Assembly: GCA_963795055.1 (NCBI GenBank)
Contig: CAWCGJ010000024.1
Location: 1-64,000 of the forward strand
Reading direction: 5' to 3'
DNA: 64,000 nucleotides
Source of the DNA: JASHPR01 sp963795055
Lineage (GTDB): Bacteria > Actinomycetota > Actinomycetes > Streptosporangiales > Streptosporangiaceae
Under the pieces are notes generated by a model that was given only the letters and a program-made list of their open reading frames with translations, searched no databases and was not told the DNA's origin. Positions 9,294 through 18,510 of this stretch are shown piece after piece (position 1 is the stretch's first letter; each line of letters starts with the position of its first letter). Made by a program: the position numbers and the translations under genes.

Positions 9294-9800
9294 ATCATGA
9301 CCCTCCATCCTTCCGCCGGGAGCGGTTTTACCGTGAGACGGCGACCTCAGCCGCACGCCTCGGACCTGGGCGGATATGCTCTGAACGGTCTCATTGATCG
9401 CTTGCTGTTTCGCCGTGGATGCGCGACGGTCTGCTTTTCAGGTAGCGGATACCCAGCTCAGCCCAGTCAAGCAGGAGTGTTTGGCTGCCTGCGGCTGCGC
9501 CAGCCTGGCGTTGGCCGCCCACGTTGCCGTCAACGACTGCCAGATCGGACACGGGCGCCTATTGGCTTGCGCGCTCCCGCGCATGCCTGCCCCGCTGATC
9601 ACCACTCACGCGCTTCCGGGCCATACCCGTGCCCAGCACTAACCGCCTTCGATTACGCTCTTCAGCCCGGACAGCATCGCGGCCCAATTATCCCGCGAAT
9701 GCGCCGCCTCTTCCTCACTAGCGTTGCTGTCCTGGCTGATAGGGCGCCAGGCCCGGGTCCGCGACGTAGGCGGGCAGCCGAAGCCGGAGCGGGCGAAGCG
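9294..9800. other. gene-free decayed region, possible gene tail
   Basis: Nothing intact is present. On the minus strand at about 9643-9720 a short frame ends with NWAAMLSGLKSVIEGG and a stop, which looks like the C-terminus of an SRPBCC-type protein. It has no recognisable upstream part. The remainder shows no coding pattern. Confidence 0.3.
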
Positions 9801-10070
9801 CTATTCGTTGGGGCCTTCGAGTGCCAGCCGGTAGCCGCTCGGGGTACGGATGAGCAGCCGCCGGTAGGCCCACCCGGGACCAGGATTGTTGTGTTCGAGC
9901 TCGAAGCCGATGCCTGCGGAGCGGCATCGCTCCATGGCGGCGTCGATGTCGGGTGACGCCGATCTGCCAGGTGAGCACGCTTGGCGGGTCGTTGCCGGCG
10001 ACGGCTTCTGGATACCGAAATGCACCGTCTCGGTTTCGAACCCGATGAACTCCGGGTACTCCGGGCCCTC
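9801..10070 (-). pseudogene. degenerate duplicate of the VOC gene at 4388-4768
   Basis: From EYPEFIGFETETVHFGIQ to the C-terminus LALEGPNE this is a second copy of the VOC protein, with many silent differences at DNA level. Two frameshifts interrupt it: one after HFGIQ (~10010) and one at the GTCGGGTGACG run (~9955), where the intact copy has one G fewer. The first ~40 residues are absent; homology stops abruptly at 10070 within the codons for EGPEY. Confidence 0.85.
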
Positions 10071-10290
10071 TGCGAGCAGCCCGATGTCCTCCAGCGGATC
10101 GCCGCCCAGCACGATCACATCCGCATGAGCACGGCCGCAAGGGTCTCGAGCTGGCCCTCGGCGCACAGCAGCTCCGCCGCCACGCACGCCGCCGCGGAGT
10201 TCCGCATCCGTGCCCAGGCGCAGCCGCCGATCGACACGCGCAGGCCCTCGTTCATGCTCAAGCCGACCGGCTTCTTCGACCCGCAACCCG
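10071..10290 (-). pseudogene. C-terminal relic of an amidohydrolase, joined to the VOC relic
   Basis: Read leftwards, two frames give AEGQLETLAA and then HADVIVLGGDPLEDIGLLAE. This is the C-terminal beta-sandwich strand typical of imidazolonepropionase/prolidase-like amidohydrolases (GAHADVIVLDGDPLEDI). A single missing base near 10122 separates the frames. The relic runs without a break into the VOC relic at 10070/10071, giving a chimeric open frame of 161 codons. That chimera is an accident of decay, not a designed fusion. Confidence 0.7.
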
Positions 10291-10404
10291 ACCCTCGACG
10301 TGCCCGCGCCGGGCGGGCACCGCCACGCAGAAGAGTCATGAGTGCACGCAGCGGCGGGTAGATCCTGGCAAGAGAACGCGAAACATTCGGCTAGGGGGCC
10401 CTTA

Positions 10405-11394
10405 GTGGAAGCGATTTCTCCGGGCGAAGGCCACGCTGACAGCGCAGATGACCGGTTGCCCGCTTACCCGGTCGGCTCCGCCCGCTCGCAAGAGGATGCC
10501 GCCGAGCTGGCGGCGGCCGGCGGGGCGCTGGTGACGGCCATCGTGGCCCAGCGCTGGAACGAGGCCAACCGGACGTGGCTCCAGCGGCGGATCGGCGCGT
10601 CGCCGTCCCGGCAAACCCGAGAGGAGGTGACCGTAAGGGCCGGCGCTCTCCTCGGGGGTACGCTCGCCTACCTGCTGGTGACCGGAGCGACGCAGGGCCT
10701 GCGCCGGCTCCAGGACCGCTCCGGGCAACGCGAGGTTGCCCGGAGCGTCTGCCGGATCCTTGGGGTCGCTGCCACCGCACCTGACGGTTCGATGCCCGAG
10801 GAGGCCAGTTTCATCGTCGAGTCGGCCCTGATAAGCATGGGCGTGGGCGGCAAGACCCGTAACCGCTTGCTGGCCGAGCCGCGGCCGGCCTCGGTCAGCG
10901 GCCTGGGAGCATGTCCGCTTCCCGAACCGCTGCTCTCGGCGGTCGCGGTCATCGCTTTCACCGCCATGGCCGAGGCGACCAGCCCCGAGGACGCGGTCCG
11001 GCGGATGCCTGCCTTGCTGCGCCGGATGGGACTGGCCCGGCCGGCGGCGGAAACGAAGGCCAGGGAGATCCTGGACGAATACACCAGCACGTACCTGGTC
11101 CTTTCCGATCTCTCAGCGCAGTTGCGAACCGAAGCACCAGAACGCCCCTTCCGGGTCCGCCTTCCGGTCTCCACGATGATGGCGGTCAGCGAGGGGATCA
11201 ACGCACGCAATACGAGCGAGCTACACCGCCAGCTCACCCGCCAGGCAATGACCACACTCCTTCGGCGCGGTATCCGTGCCACGGTCAGCTCTGGCATACC
11301 ACTTCACCCGGCCGCATCCACCGTGATCCGGGTGGCCGGCCAGTTCCTCGGCGAGGAAGTACCGGCACTGCCCGCGCACAGCGCGACCAGCTGA
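10405..11394 (+). CDS. hypothetical protein, ~330 aa
   Basis: I do not recognise a family. The protein is soluble and helix-rich. Landmarks are AGALLGGTLAYLLVTGATQGL (a moderately hydrophobic stretch, quoted here only as AGALLGGTLAYLLVTG), VARSVCRILGVAA and EATSPEDAVRRMPALLRRMG, with a C-terminal VIRVAGQFLGEEVP. The codon pattern is consistent with real coding. The GTG at 10405 is preferred; an in-frame ATG at 10342 would add residues that look non-coding. It stands between the amidohydrolase relic and an IS5-like relic. Confidence 0.6.
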   Translation: MEAISPGEGHADSADDRLPAYPVGSARSQEDAAELAAAGGALVTAIVAQRWNEANRTWLQRRIGASPSRQTREEVTVRAGALLGGTLAYLLVTGATQGLRRLQDRSGQREVARSVCRILGVAATAPDGSMPEEASFIVESALISMGVGGKTRNRLLAEPRPASVSGLGACPLPEPLLSAVAVIAFTAMAEATSPEDAVRRMPALLRRMGLARPAAETKAREILDEYTSTYLVLSDLSAQLRTEAPERPFRVRLPVSTMMAVSEGINARNTSELHRQLTRQAMTTLLRRGIRATVSSGIPLHPAASTVIRVAGQFLGEEVPALPAHSATS

Positions 11395-11419
11395 GGCACC
11401 CGGGGGAACCACGCGCCCG

Positions 11420-11800
11420 TCCGGGCTGATCCTTTGACTTTCCCAACGGATGCGGCTGCGCGGCCCGGTGCGAGGCGATGCTGGGCGAGACCCGGAGACG
11501 ACCGCGGTCATCGACTCGCAGTCGATCCGCGGCACCAGCACCATGCCACCCGTGGCCGGGGCCCGGGAGCCAGGCTAGGTCAACGGCCGCAAGCAGCAAA
11601 GCGCCGTCGATGCCCCCGAGCCTGATCATTACCATCGTGATCACCCGCAGCCAGGGTCAGGTCCGCGGCGCCGCCCGGCCACTGATCTGGAACCTGGACC
11701 GGGTCGGCCGCCGTCTCCGTCTGGTCTGGGCCGGCGGCTATGCCGGCGGGACGGGCACCTCAGGTCAGGGCGGCCTAACCAGTTCGCGGGGGACTCAGTG
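11420..11800 (+). pseudogene. IS5-like transposase relic
   Basis: Fragments in different frames match the core of IS5-family transposases. TAVIDSQSIRGTSTMPP (~11500-11550) corresponds to the first catalytic Asp (usual form AVIDSQSVK). VNGRKQQ..VDA follows after a stop at 11576. LVWAGGYAGGTG near 11730 corresponds to the second region (LVWADGGYAG) with the Asp lost. Stops and frameshifts rule out function. Confidence 0.65.
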
Positions 11801-11834
11801 AGCCCGAGCGCAGTCCGCCGCGGAGGTAGTGCCC

Positions 11835-11864
11835 TTGACAAGGCGGATCTCGGTGCCGCATAGT
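11835..11864 (+). promoter_or_regulatory. likely promoter of the TetR gene
   Basis: TTGACA (11835-11840), an 18-base spacer and CATAGT (11859-11864) precede the ATG at 11872. Transcription would begin within a base or two of the start codon, so the message is probably leaderless, which is common in actinobacteria. No ribosome site is visible. Confidence 0.55.
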
Positions 11865-11871
11865 CCTAACC

Positions 11872-12495
11872 ATGGTTGGTGAACCTAAGCGTAATAGGCA
11901 AGCCGAACGTCGTGAGGCTACCCGGCGCGAGATCCTCGCGGCGGCGTGGGAGATCGCGCACGAGAGCGGCCTGATCAGCGTGACGCTACGTGAGATCGCG
12001 GCCCGGATCGGCATGCAGCCACCCTCGCTGTACTCGCACTTCGCGTCCAAGAACGCTATTTATGATGCGATGTTCGGGCAGGCGTGGCGTGAGTTCCATG
12101 CCGTGCTGGAGAAGGAAGCCGCGTCGTTTCCCGCTGATCCGCGCGGGCGGCTGCTGGCGCTGGCGAGCACGTACTTCGACTTCGCCGTCAGCGACCTGGA
12201 ACGGCACCAACTGATGGACATGCCGATGCTGCGGGACTTCACCCCGAGCGAGGAGGCCTACCGGCCCGCGGTGGAGTGCTACGACATCATGCGGTCGGTC
12301 CTGGCTGAGATCGGTATCCGCCGCCAGGCCGACCTCGACATCTACACCGCTCTGGCCGGCGGCTTCGTCAACCAGCAGCTAGCCAATGATCCGAAGGGCG
12401 ATCGCTGGCGGGTCCTGCTGCCGCGGGCGCTGACCCTGTTCGCCGACGACCTGGGCCTGCCGGCCCAGCCGCGCCCACCCAGGAGGAAGAAATGA
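11872..12495 (+). CDS. TetR/AcrR-family transcriptional regulator
   Basis: The 207-residue protein has an N-terminal helix-turn-helix: RREILAAAWEIAHESGLISVT, then LREIAARIGMQPPSLYSHFASK with KNAIYDAMF (residues ~20-65). The C-terminal domain (FHAVLEKEA to DDLGLP) is of the TetR ligand-binding WHG type. The stop overlaps the next ATG (12492-12495), so it is translationally coupled to the mycothiol-dependent enzyme gene and probably controls this operon. Confidence 0.88.
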   Translation: MVGEPKRNRQAERREATRREILAAAWEIAHESGLISVTLREIAARIGMQPPSLYSHFASKNAIYDAMFGQAWREFHAVLEKEAASFPADPRGRLLALASTYFDFAVSDLERHQLMDMPMLRDFTPSEEAYRPAVECYDIMRSVLAEIGIRRQADLDIYTALAGGFVNQQLANDPKGDRWRVLLPRALTLFADDLGLPAQPRPPRRKK

Positions 12496-13232
12496 AGCCT
12501 CGGACCTCGGCCCTGGACCGCAGAACCGCGATGCGGCTGGCCGCCACGGAGTACCAGCGGTGCGAGGAATTGCTGCGGTCGCTCGATAGCCGCGGGTGGG
12601 CGGCGCCGACGGCCTGCCCCGCGTGGGACGTCCGCCAGATGGCGGCGCACATGCTCGGCATGGTTGAAATGGCTGCCTCGATCCGGGAGGGCAGCCGGCA
12701 GCGGCGTGCGGCAACCGTCAACGGAAACATAGACATCGACCGCCTCACCGCTCTGCAGGTCAGTGAGCGCTCCAGCTGGTCTGGGCCGGAGATCAGCGAC
12801 CGGTTCGCCGCGCGTGCCCCGAAGGCGGTCAGAGGACGCCGGATGACACCAGGGTTCATCCGGCGCCGGACGATGATCGGCGGAGTGATCAACGGCGCCG
12901 AGGAGCCGTGGACGCTCGGGTACCTCATCGACGTCATCTTGACCCGTGACCCCTGGATGCACCGGCTTGACATCTGCACCGCCCTGGACCGGACGCCGCA
13001 CCTGACAGACGGTCACGACGGCGTCATCGTCGCCGACGTGGTCAGCGAATGGGCCGGCCGCCACGGTAAGGATTTCACCCTGCACCTCACTGGGCCGGCC
13101 GGCGGCACCTGGACGGTCGGCACCGCGGGCCAGCGCATCGAGCTCGACGCCGCAGGCTTCTGCCGGGTGGTCGCGAAACGACCCGGCCCGGCCGACTTCG
13201 CCGAACTCATGAGCACCGAGGTTCCCTACTAG
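12492..13232 (+). CDS. maleylpyruvate isomerase-family (mycothiol-dependent) protein
   Basis: The 246-residue protein has the DinB-like four-helix N-terminal domain of the TIGR03083 family: ATEYQRCEELLRSLDSRGW, then PTACPAWDVRQMAAHMLGMVEM, with His in MAAHMLG as expected for the metal site. The C-terminus (TGPAGGTWTVGTAGQRI) fits the SCP2-like cap domain. Members use mycothiol as thiol cofactor; the substrate here is unknown. It overlaps the TetR stop by 4 bases and is followed after 18 bases by a truncated flavin monooxygenase. Confidence 0.82.
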   Translation: MKPRTSALDRRTAMRLAATEYQRCEELLRSLDSRGWAAPTACPAWDVRQMAAHMLGMVEMAASIREGSRQRRAATVNGNIDIDRLTALQVSERSSWSGPEISDRFAARAPKAVRGRRMTPGFIRRRTMIGGVINGAEEPWTLGYLIDVILTRDPWMHRLDICTALDRTPHLTDGHDGVIVADVVSEWAGRHGKDFTLHLTGPAGGTWTVGTAGQRIELDAAGFCRVVAKRPGPADFAELMSTEVPY

Positions 13233-13250
13233 CACCGGCAGGAGCCAGCC

Positions 13251-13548
13251 ATGACCACCAACCACTACGACGTCATCGTGGTAGGAGCCCGGTGCGCCGG
13301 ATCCCCCACGGCGATGCTGCTAGCCCGCCAGGGCTACCGCGTCCTCCTCGCCGACCGGGCCACCTTCCCCAGCGACACGATCTCGACCCACGTCATTCAC
13401 CCAACCGGGATTGCCGCGCTGAACCGGTGGGGGCTGCTCGACCAGCTCCTGTCGACAGGCTGCCCGCCGGTGGGCACCTATGCGTTCGACTTCGGCCCCT
13501 TCACTATCGCGGGCTCACCCGGCACTGACGACTCACCGGTCGCCGCAG
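13251..13548 (+). pseudogene. FAD-dependent monooxygenase, only the N-terminal ~100 residues left
   Basis: It opens with a good Rossmann motif (YDVIVVGARCAGSPTAMLLA, residues 6-25) and the family's STHVIHPTGIAALNRWGLLD. Recognisable sequence stops after GTDDSPVA at about 13545. The remaining ~300 residues, including the second FAD motif, are missing, and the frame runs on into the leader and coding region of the stress protein. A deletion has fused the two loci. It was probably the third gene of the TetR-isomerase operon. Confidence 0.8.
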
Positions 13549-13590
13549 CCGGCATTCCGGCCCTTTCGAGGAAGAGGAAGGAGCGTTGCC

Positions 13591-14160
13591 GTGTCCAGCC
13601 TACGTCGGGTCATCGTTGGCGCGAGCGGCTCACCAGGCAGCCTCCAGGTGCTGCGCTACGCGCAGCACCTGGCCCGCGACCTCGATGCCGCCCTGGTGCC
13701 CGTTCTTGCCTGGCTGCCGCCCGATGGTGACCTGGCCGACCGGCGCACTCCCTGCGAGGAGCTGCGCCGCCTGTGGGCCCAGGACGCCCGCGAACGGCTC
13801 CGGGACGCGCTGAAACTCGCCTGGGGAGAACCGCCCGCCGATCTGCCGGTCCGGCCTGTCATCCGGCGCGGGCGGCCCGGCCCGGTCCTGGTCAACGCCG
13901 CCTATCACCCCGGCGACCTGCTGGTAGTGGGAGCCGGCCGCCGGGCCGCCCTGACCCGGATCGTAGGCGGCCGGGTAAGCCGCTACTGCCTGGCCCACGC
14001 CCGGTGCCCCGTCCTGGCCATCCCGCCGCCCCCGCTCGCCCGGCAAACGCGCCGGGCGGCACTGGCCCGGACATTCCGGCACCGCACGCTAACCGTCGAT
14101 CAGATCTCGCCGGATAAACGCGGCAGCCGAGCAGCAGACGCGCACCCGCAGACACCGTGA
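13591..14160 (+). CDS. universal stress protein (UspA) family
   Basis: A single Usp domain of about 150 residues: SSLRRVIVGASGSPGSLQVL at the start, then GDLLVVGAGRRAALTRIVGG and VSRYCLAHARCPVLAIP at the end. This is the G-x-G...G-x-x-S layout of ATP-binding Usp proteins. The GTG at 13591 is chosen because GAGGAAGAGGAAGGAG lies just upstream and the Usp fold starts there. A ~40-residue basic tail follows the domain. Its upstream region was brought next to the broken monooxygenase by a deletion. Confidence 0.8.
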   Translation: MSSLRRVIVGASGSPGSLQVLRYAQHLARDLDAALVPVLAWLPPDGDLADRRTPCEELRRLWAQDARERLRDALKLAWGEPPADLPVRPVIRRGRPGPVLVNAAYHPGDLLVVGAGRRAALTRIVGGRVSRYCLAHARCPVLAIPPPPLARQTRRAALARTFRHRTLTVDQISPDKRGSRAADAHPQTP

Positions 14161-14369
14161 CCTTCCAGCCCGTCAACCGCGGACAGAACCGGGTCATCGG
14201 CACACGCCTCTGAGCGCAGCGGGTCCAAAGCCTCTCCGATCAGATTAAGCGTTAGGCGCGATCTCACCGAGTGTGGCACCCAGGAGCCCCTCACCCGCTG
14301 TGACAGCTGCCGTATACCTGGCAGGCTGCCCTTGGCACCTCGCGATCTGCCGCGAGACCGGTTAGCGGT

Positions 14370-15345
14370 ATGGCGAGGCCATCGCGCTGCGCAAACCTCA
14401 GCACGGCCGGTGGGCCGCCGGTGCCCGGGGCCGGCGTGCTGGCCGGGCTGGGAGCGGTCCGCGGGCCGGCGGGGGAGTCCACGTTCCGGCGTGTTCGCCC
14501 TGATCAGCGCGGGCGTGCTCGGCCAGGTCATTGGCGCTTGGCTTCACACCAGGGCGGCGCAGGCCGCGGCCGGCTGGTAATCGCGGTCGACGGCAAGGCC
14601 GTCCGCGGCGCCCGGAACAGGGAAGAGAAGGCCGCGCACCTATTCGCGGCCCTGGCGCACGGTATCGGCGCGGTCCTCGGCCAGGTCGCCGTGGACGCGA
14701 AGTCCGATGAGATCCCTGCCGTCCGGGAACTGCTGAAAGCGTTCACTGACCTGGCCGGGGCGGTCATCACGGTCGACGCCCTGCACACGCAGAGCGACAC
14801 CGCGCAGGCCATCACCGGCCGGCACGCCGGCTACGTGATGACCGTCAAGGCCAACATGCCGACCCTGTACAAGCAGCTGAAGAAGCTGCCCTGGACCGCG
14901 ATCCCCGCGACCTCGGCCGTGAGCACGGACCACGGCCGCCGGGCCCGTCGTACGATCAAGGCCGTGCTGGTGCCGGCCTGGATCGAGTTCGCCGGCGCCG
15001 CCCAGGTCGCGCAGGTCCGCCGCACGGTCACGAAGGAAGGCAAGAAGATGGTCGAGGTCGTGTACCTCATTACCAGCGACCGCGACGCCGATCCCGCCAC
15101 CCTGGCGGCCTGGGTCCGCGGCCACTGGGAGATGGAAAACCGGCTTCACTGGGTCCGCGACGTGACTTATCAGGAGGATAAATCGCTGGTCAGGACAGGA
15201 AAACGCGCCCCCGTGTGATGGCCTCGCTGCGCAGCCTGGCCATCAGCCTGCTGCGCTTGGACGGCCAGGCCAACATCGCCGCTGCTAACCGCCACCACGC
15301 CCGCGACCCGCAGCGGACGCTAAAGCTGCTTCAAACTGCCTGAGC
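14370..15345 (+). pseudogene. ISAs1-family transposase, frameshifted
   Basis: The central part is clear: VIAVDGKAVRGARNREEKA, then HLFAALAHGIGAVLGQVAVD, KSDEIPAVRELL, VITVDALHTQSDTAQAI and YVMTVKANMPTLYKQL, with DRDADPATLAAWVRGHWEMEN and LHWVRDVTYQEDKS. This is the ISAs1 DDE order. The N-terminal part changes frame near 14490 (ESTFRRV then FALISAGVLGQVI). The C-terminal MASLRSLAISLLRL...TLKLLQTA at 15219-15343 is out of frame after a shift near 15205. The element is therefore inactive. Confidence 0.85.
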
Positions 15346-15430
15346 GGCTTTGCCGTGTCCCTGGCGGCTGGCCTGCCGCTGTGAGAAGCCCGCTCAGGGG
15401 CCTGCCGCGCTGAAGGCCGGGACGCCCGGC

Positions 15431-15799
15431 TCAGCCGCGGTCGTGGAGGGTCACCTGGTAGCCGTCGGGGTCCGCGAACGTGAAAGTGCGGCCGAACGGC
15501 CCGTCGGCGGGCGCTGAGACGATCGTCGTGCCGGCGGCGGCGAGGGCGTCGTGGATGTCCTGCGCGTCGGGGGCGTGCAGCCACAGCGCCATCCCCTGGC
15601 CCGGCTGCGCGATCGCGTCCAGGTCGGTGCCCGCGACGACGTCGCGGACGGCGAACGCGACCGGCTTGGTGTCGAACACGACGGCGTGCGGCGGTCCTGC
15701 GCCGGAGCGCTTCAGCCCCAGGTACCGCTCGTAGAAAGCGGCGGAACGCTCCAGGTCGCGCACCTGCAGTGAAATGAAGTCGGGTCCGGTGACGGCCAC
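15431..15799 (-). CDS. VOC family protein under MarR-type divergent control
   Basis: The 122-residue glyoxalase-fold protein runs from DFISLQVRDLERSAAFYERY to GRTFTFADPDGYQVTLHDRG. His/Glu metal-ligand positions appear only partly conserved. It is divergent from a MarR regulator, and 77 bases with two perfect palindromes lie between the starts. In such pairs the regulator usually represses the enzyme until a ligand is present. The substrate is unknown. Confidence 0.85.
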   Translation of the reverse strand: MAVTGPDFISLQVRDLERSAAFYERYLGLKRSGAGPPHAVVFDTKPVAFAVRDVVAGTDLDAIAQPGQGMALWLHAPDAQDIHDALAAAGTTIVSAPADGPFGRTFTFADPDGYQVTLHDRG

Positions 15800-15833
15800 G
15801 ATCCTTACCTCCTCATCGTCTGTCAGTCTTCTA

Positions 15834-15877
15834 TGTCAGTCTTCTGACACACCACAATGTATGTCAGACTACTGACA
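15834..15877. promoter_or_regulatory. pair of palindromic operators between VOC and MarR genes
   Basis: TGTCAGTCTTCTGACA (15834-15849) and TGTCAGACTACTGACA (15862-15877) share TGTCAG-N4-CTGACA, and their centres are 28 bases apart. A further half site TGTCAGTCTT lies at 15821-15830. The second palindrome ends on the first base of the MarR start codon. They are probably MarR operators giving autorepression and control of the divergent VOC gene. Confidence 0.8.
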
Positions 15878-16338
15878 TGAGTCAAGGCGGGCCCGGAATC
15901 GAGCTGGACACATCGCTGGGGTACATGCTGAAGGCGGCCGCGAGCGCCCTGCACTCTGCCCTGGAGGCCGTGCTGAGGCCGCTGGGCATGACGATCACCC
16001 ACTACGCCTGCCTGGAGCTGCTGGCCCAGCGACCGGGCCTGTCCAACTCCGAGCTTGCCCGCGGCGCCTTCGTCACCCGGCAGTCAATGAACGTGCTCCT
16101 GCAGGCCCTCGAACGCCAGGGACTCGTCGCCCGCCCGGCACGGGCACCCGTCGGCAGGGCCCTGCCGACCGAGCTGACCGCCCGCGGGCGCCGCCAGCTC
16201 AAGATGGCCAGCGCCGCGGTCCGCCGCGTCGAGCAAGACATGCTGGCCAAACTGGACGCCAGCGAACAAGATCAGATGCGGTGCCTGCTCACCGCATGCA
16301 TCGCCTCACTGACCCAACCGCCCGCACCGGCGACGTAA
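15877..16338 (+). CDS. MarR-family transcriptional regulator
   Basis: The 153-residue protein has the winged-helix MarR fold: GYMLKAAASALHSALEAVLR, then LGMTITHYACLELLAQRPGL, SNSELARGAFVTRQSMNVLL and LERQGLVARPA (residues ~15-90), with a dimerising C-terminal helix. The ATG overlaps an operator palindrome and no ribosome site precedes it, so the mRNA is probably leaderless and directly autorepressed. Confidence 0.88.
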   Translation: MSQGGPGIELDTSLGYMLKAAASALHSALEAVLRPLGMTITHYACLELLAQRPGLSNSELARGAFVTRQSMNVLLQALERQGLVARPARAPVGRALPTELTARGRRQLKMASAAVRRVEQDMLAKLDASEQDQMRCLLTACIASLTQPPAPAT

Positions 16339-16730
16339 CTCCTCCGGAATTTACGACTTTGCCGCGTCCCTGGCCTGTGGGCGAAGATCGTGTGCCCGTC
16401 AACCGGCGCGAACAGCGCTCAGCTCTCACCTTCCGCACATGCATGCCGAAAGTAGGACGTTGCGCTAGTACATGCTTATGCGCAGATCAGCATGTTCATT
16501 CGCTGTCAGCGATGTTGCCGGAGGTACCGGGCCAGGTGTTTGCGCTATTCCTGAGGCGGCCTGCCGACTATGTGCCGCGCATCGAGTGAGCGTCTGGTGC
16601 GATCGGATTGCACAGAACGCCTTGTTCTGCGTCGCCACGACTGCGAGACGGTTTGGAGCTCGCTGGTTTGATGCACACCTGAGCTGTAAACATTCACCCC
16701 ATTCGCGCTCGGTGACGCGGGCGCGCGTGA
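16339..16730. other. gene-free spacer
   Basis: I see no gene, clear repeat or hairpin here. The GC content drops locally, with runs such as GTAAACATTCACC. The last ~60 bases are probably the terminal part of the adjoining IS66 relic. Confidence 0.4.
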
Positions 16731-17812
16731 TCACGCGGTTGCTGGGAGCGGCGGGCTCCATGGTGTCCCGGTCGTGGCAGCGCGCAGCACGGCCATGACG
16801 TTCTGGCCGTGTTTGCGGGCGGTGTCGATGTAGCTGCGGATGTCCAGCCGGTCCTGGGTGGTCTGCTCGCTGGTGAGCCGCCCGGAGATTTTCTGCTGGG
16901 TCTTCAGCGGCCGCAGGCCGCGCTCGGAGATGTTGTTCGTCGGCCAGATCCGGGTGTCGCGGGCGAACCGCAGCACGTCGTCTTGGCGGTCACGGCAGAA
17001 CTCCAGCAGGTCCCGGCCGGGGTGCTGGGCGGTGGAGTGCTTCGGCCCGGGGATGCGGGGCACGCCGGAGAGCCCGGCGAGCACGGCGTGGCGGAACTCG
17101 CGGATCAGTGGGTCGGCGATAGGCGGGGGGATCTCGGGCTGGCCCCGCTCGCGGGCGGCGTGCCAGGAGCGGATCAGCCCGCGCAGCGCTCGCTGCGCCT
17201 GCACCGGCCAGATGGCATCCGGCCAGCTCTCAGCCGCGCGCACCGCTCGATGGGCACGTGCTGGAAGACGACCAGGTATACAGCCAGAGCGCGCAGGACC
17301 GGCCCGATCGACACCGCCGAGTCCGGCACGCCCTCCGGGCGCGCCGCGACATGCACCTTCCCGCAGCCGCAGCGGACCTCGTGCAGGTCATGCTGGATAC
17401 GCCGCGGACAGCGGCGGCACCTCAAGCTGCTGCAAGGATCGCGCCACACCCAGGTCCGCTGCCCCGGCAAGATCGCTCCCGCAGCCATCGCAGGCCCCGG
17501 CCGGACGGTGATCAACAATCTCATCGGGCTCGGCCCAGCTCATCGCCGCACCCGGCGAACCAGGCTGCTTCCCGCGCCTGCGGCCGGTGCCGCCGCGCGG
17601 TTCCCGCCGCGGTGGCACCCGCCGGGCAAGTCATCCGACGAGGGCGGCATTGAGGAATTGCGGCTGTTGCGGTCCAGCCGCCGCCGCAGTCCGGCGACCT
17701 CGGCCCGCAGCTCCTCAACCGGCCGGCCAAGCCCGGCGATCACCTGAGCCCGGGCGGCGCAGGCCGCGCACCCGGCAGCGGGCGGCGGCAGCTCGGTCAC
17801 AGGCCACCATGA
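16731..17812 (-). pseudogene. IS66-family transposase relic, catalytic core deleted
   Basis: Read from right to left, the N-terminal pieces are LRRRLDRNSRNSSMPPSSDD, then SLVRRVRR/KQPGSPGAAMSWAEPDE and a zinc-binding segment, each in a different frame. After VYLVVFQHVPIERCA the sequence jumps to the C-terminal third (WPDAIWPVQAQRALRGLI to TNNISERGLRPLKTQQKISG). The region that should carry the first two catalytic Asp residues is gone. It differs in sequence from the intact IS66 at 1635-3191, so it represents a separate element. Confidence 0.82.
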
Positions 17813-17946
17813 TCAGTACAATCCGGCCATGATCAAGCCGGCACGCTGAGCCGGCGGTGACAACTTCCCTGCCATGGGTCATGCCGGGCATCCTGGAATC
17901 CGCAGCGCCAGCGCGGTGCCGTGACGCGATGACGACAGAGGGAGCC

Positions 17947-18426
17947 ATGACCGACCAGAGCGCCCAGCGACCGGAGGACATACGGTTCCTTTCGGGACTG
18001 ATCCTGGTGTCCGAGCAGCCAGAACGGCTGGCGGACTTCTACCGCGACGTGCTCGGGCTACCACTCGCCGAGGAACGGCATGGCGATACGGCCCCGCACT
18101 GGGCGTGCGAACTGGGCGACGTTCACTTCGCCATCCACCCGGTGGGCGACTACGAGGGCGAGCCGACCGCGACCGGCGCAGTCAAACTGGCCTTCATGAT
18201 CTTCGACATGACCCGGCTCGTCCAATGGCTGCAGACACGTGGTGTCCCTCTCTGCTACCCGCCGGCCGAACTCGGCACCCAATCACGCATCACCGCGATC
18301 CGCGACCCGGACGGAAACCTGATCGAGCTCACCGAACTCGGCCCGACCTGGCTCGACCACCTCAAGAAACATCGCGCAGCGGGGGGCGATCTCGTCCAAG
18401 AGTGGCAGACCCGCCTCAGCAGCTGA
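17947..18426 (+). CDS. VOC family protein
   Basis: The 159-residue protein opens the fold with FLSGLILVSEQPERLADFYR and DVLGLPLAEERHGDT and closes it with ITAIRDPDGNLIELTELGP. HFAIHP and the Glu in NLIELTE sit at metal-ligand positions. The ATG at 17947 is chosen over an in-frame ATG at 17857 because GAGGGAG lies just upstream. It is monocistronic and the third intact VOC gene in 14 kb. Confidence 0.85.
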   Translation: MTDQSAQRPEDIRFLSGLILVSEQPERLADFYRDVLGLPLAEERHGDTAPHWACELGDVHFAIHPVGDYEGEPTATGAVKLAFMIFDMTRLVQWLQTRGVPLCYPPAELGTQSRITAIRDPDGNLIELTELGPTWLDHLKKHRAAGGDLVQEWQTRLSS

Positions 18427-18510
18427 GCTGTCGTGCAGATGCGGCAGGCAATGCCAGTCCGTCACGCAGAGCCTGCGGCTTGAATGTTTACCCTGAGCTT
18501 GTGCGGTTTT

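Noticed and set aside
9801..10286. A genuine amidohydrolase-VOC fusion protein
   Set aside because: Internal frameshifts in both parts, and the sharp break relative to the intact VOC copy, show decay products joined by chance.
13480..13590. N-terminal extension of the universal stress protein from the ATG at 13480
   Set aside because: Those codons overlap the truncated monooxygenase in another frame; a strong ribosome site precedes GTG 13591, where the Usp fold begins.
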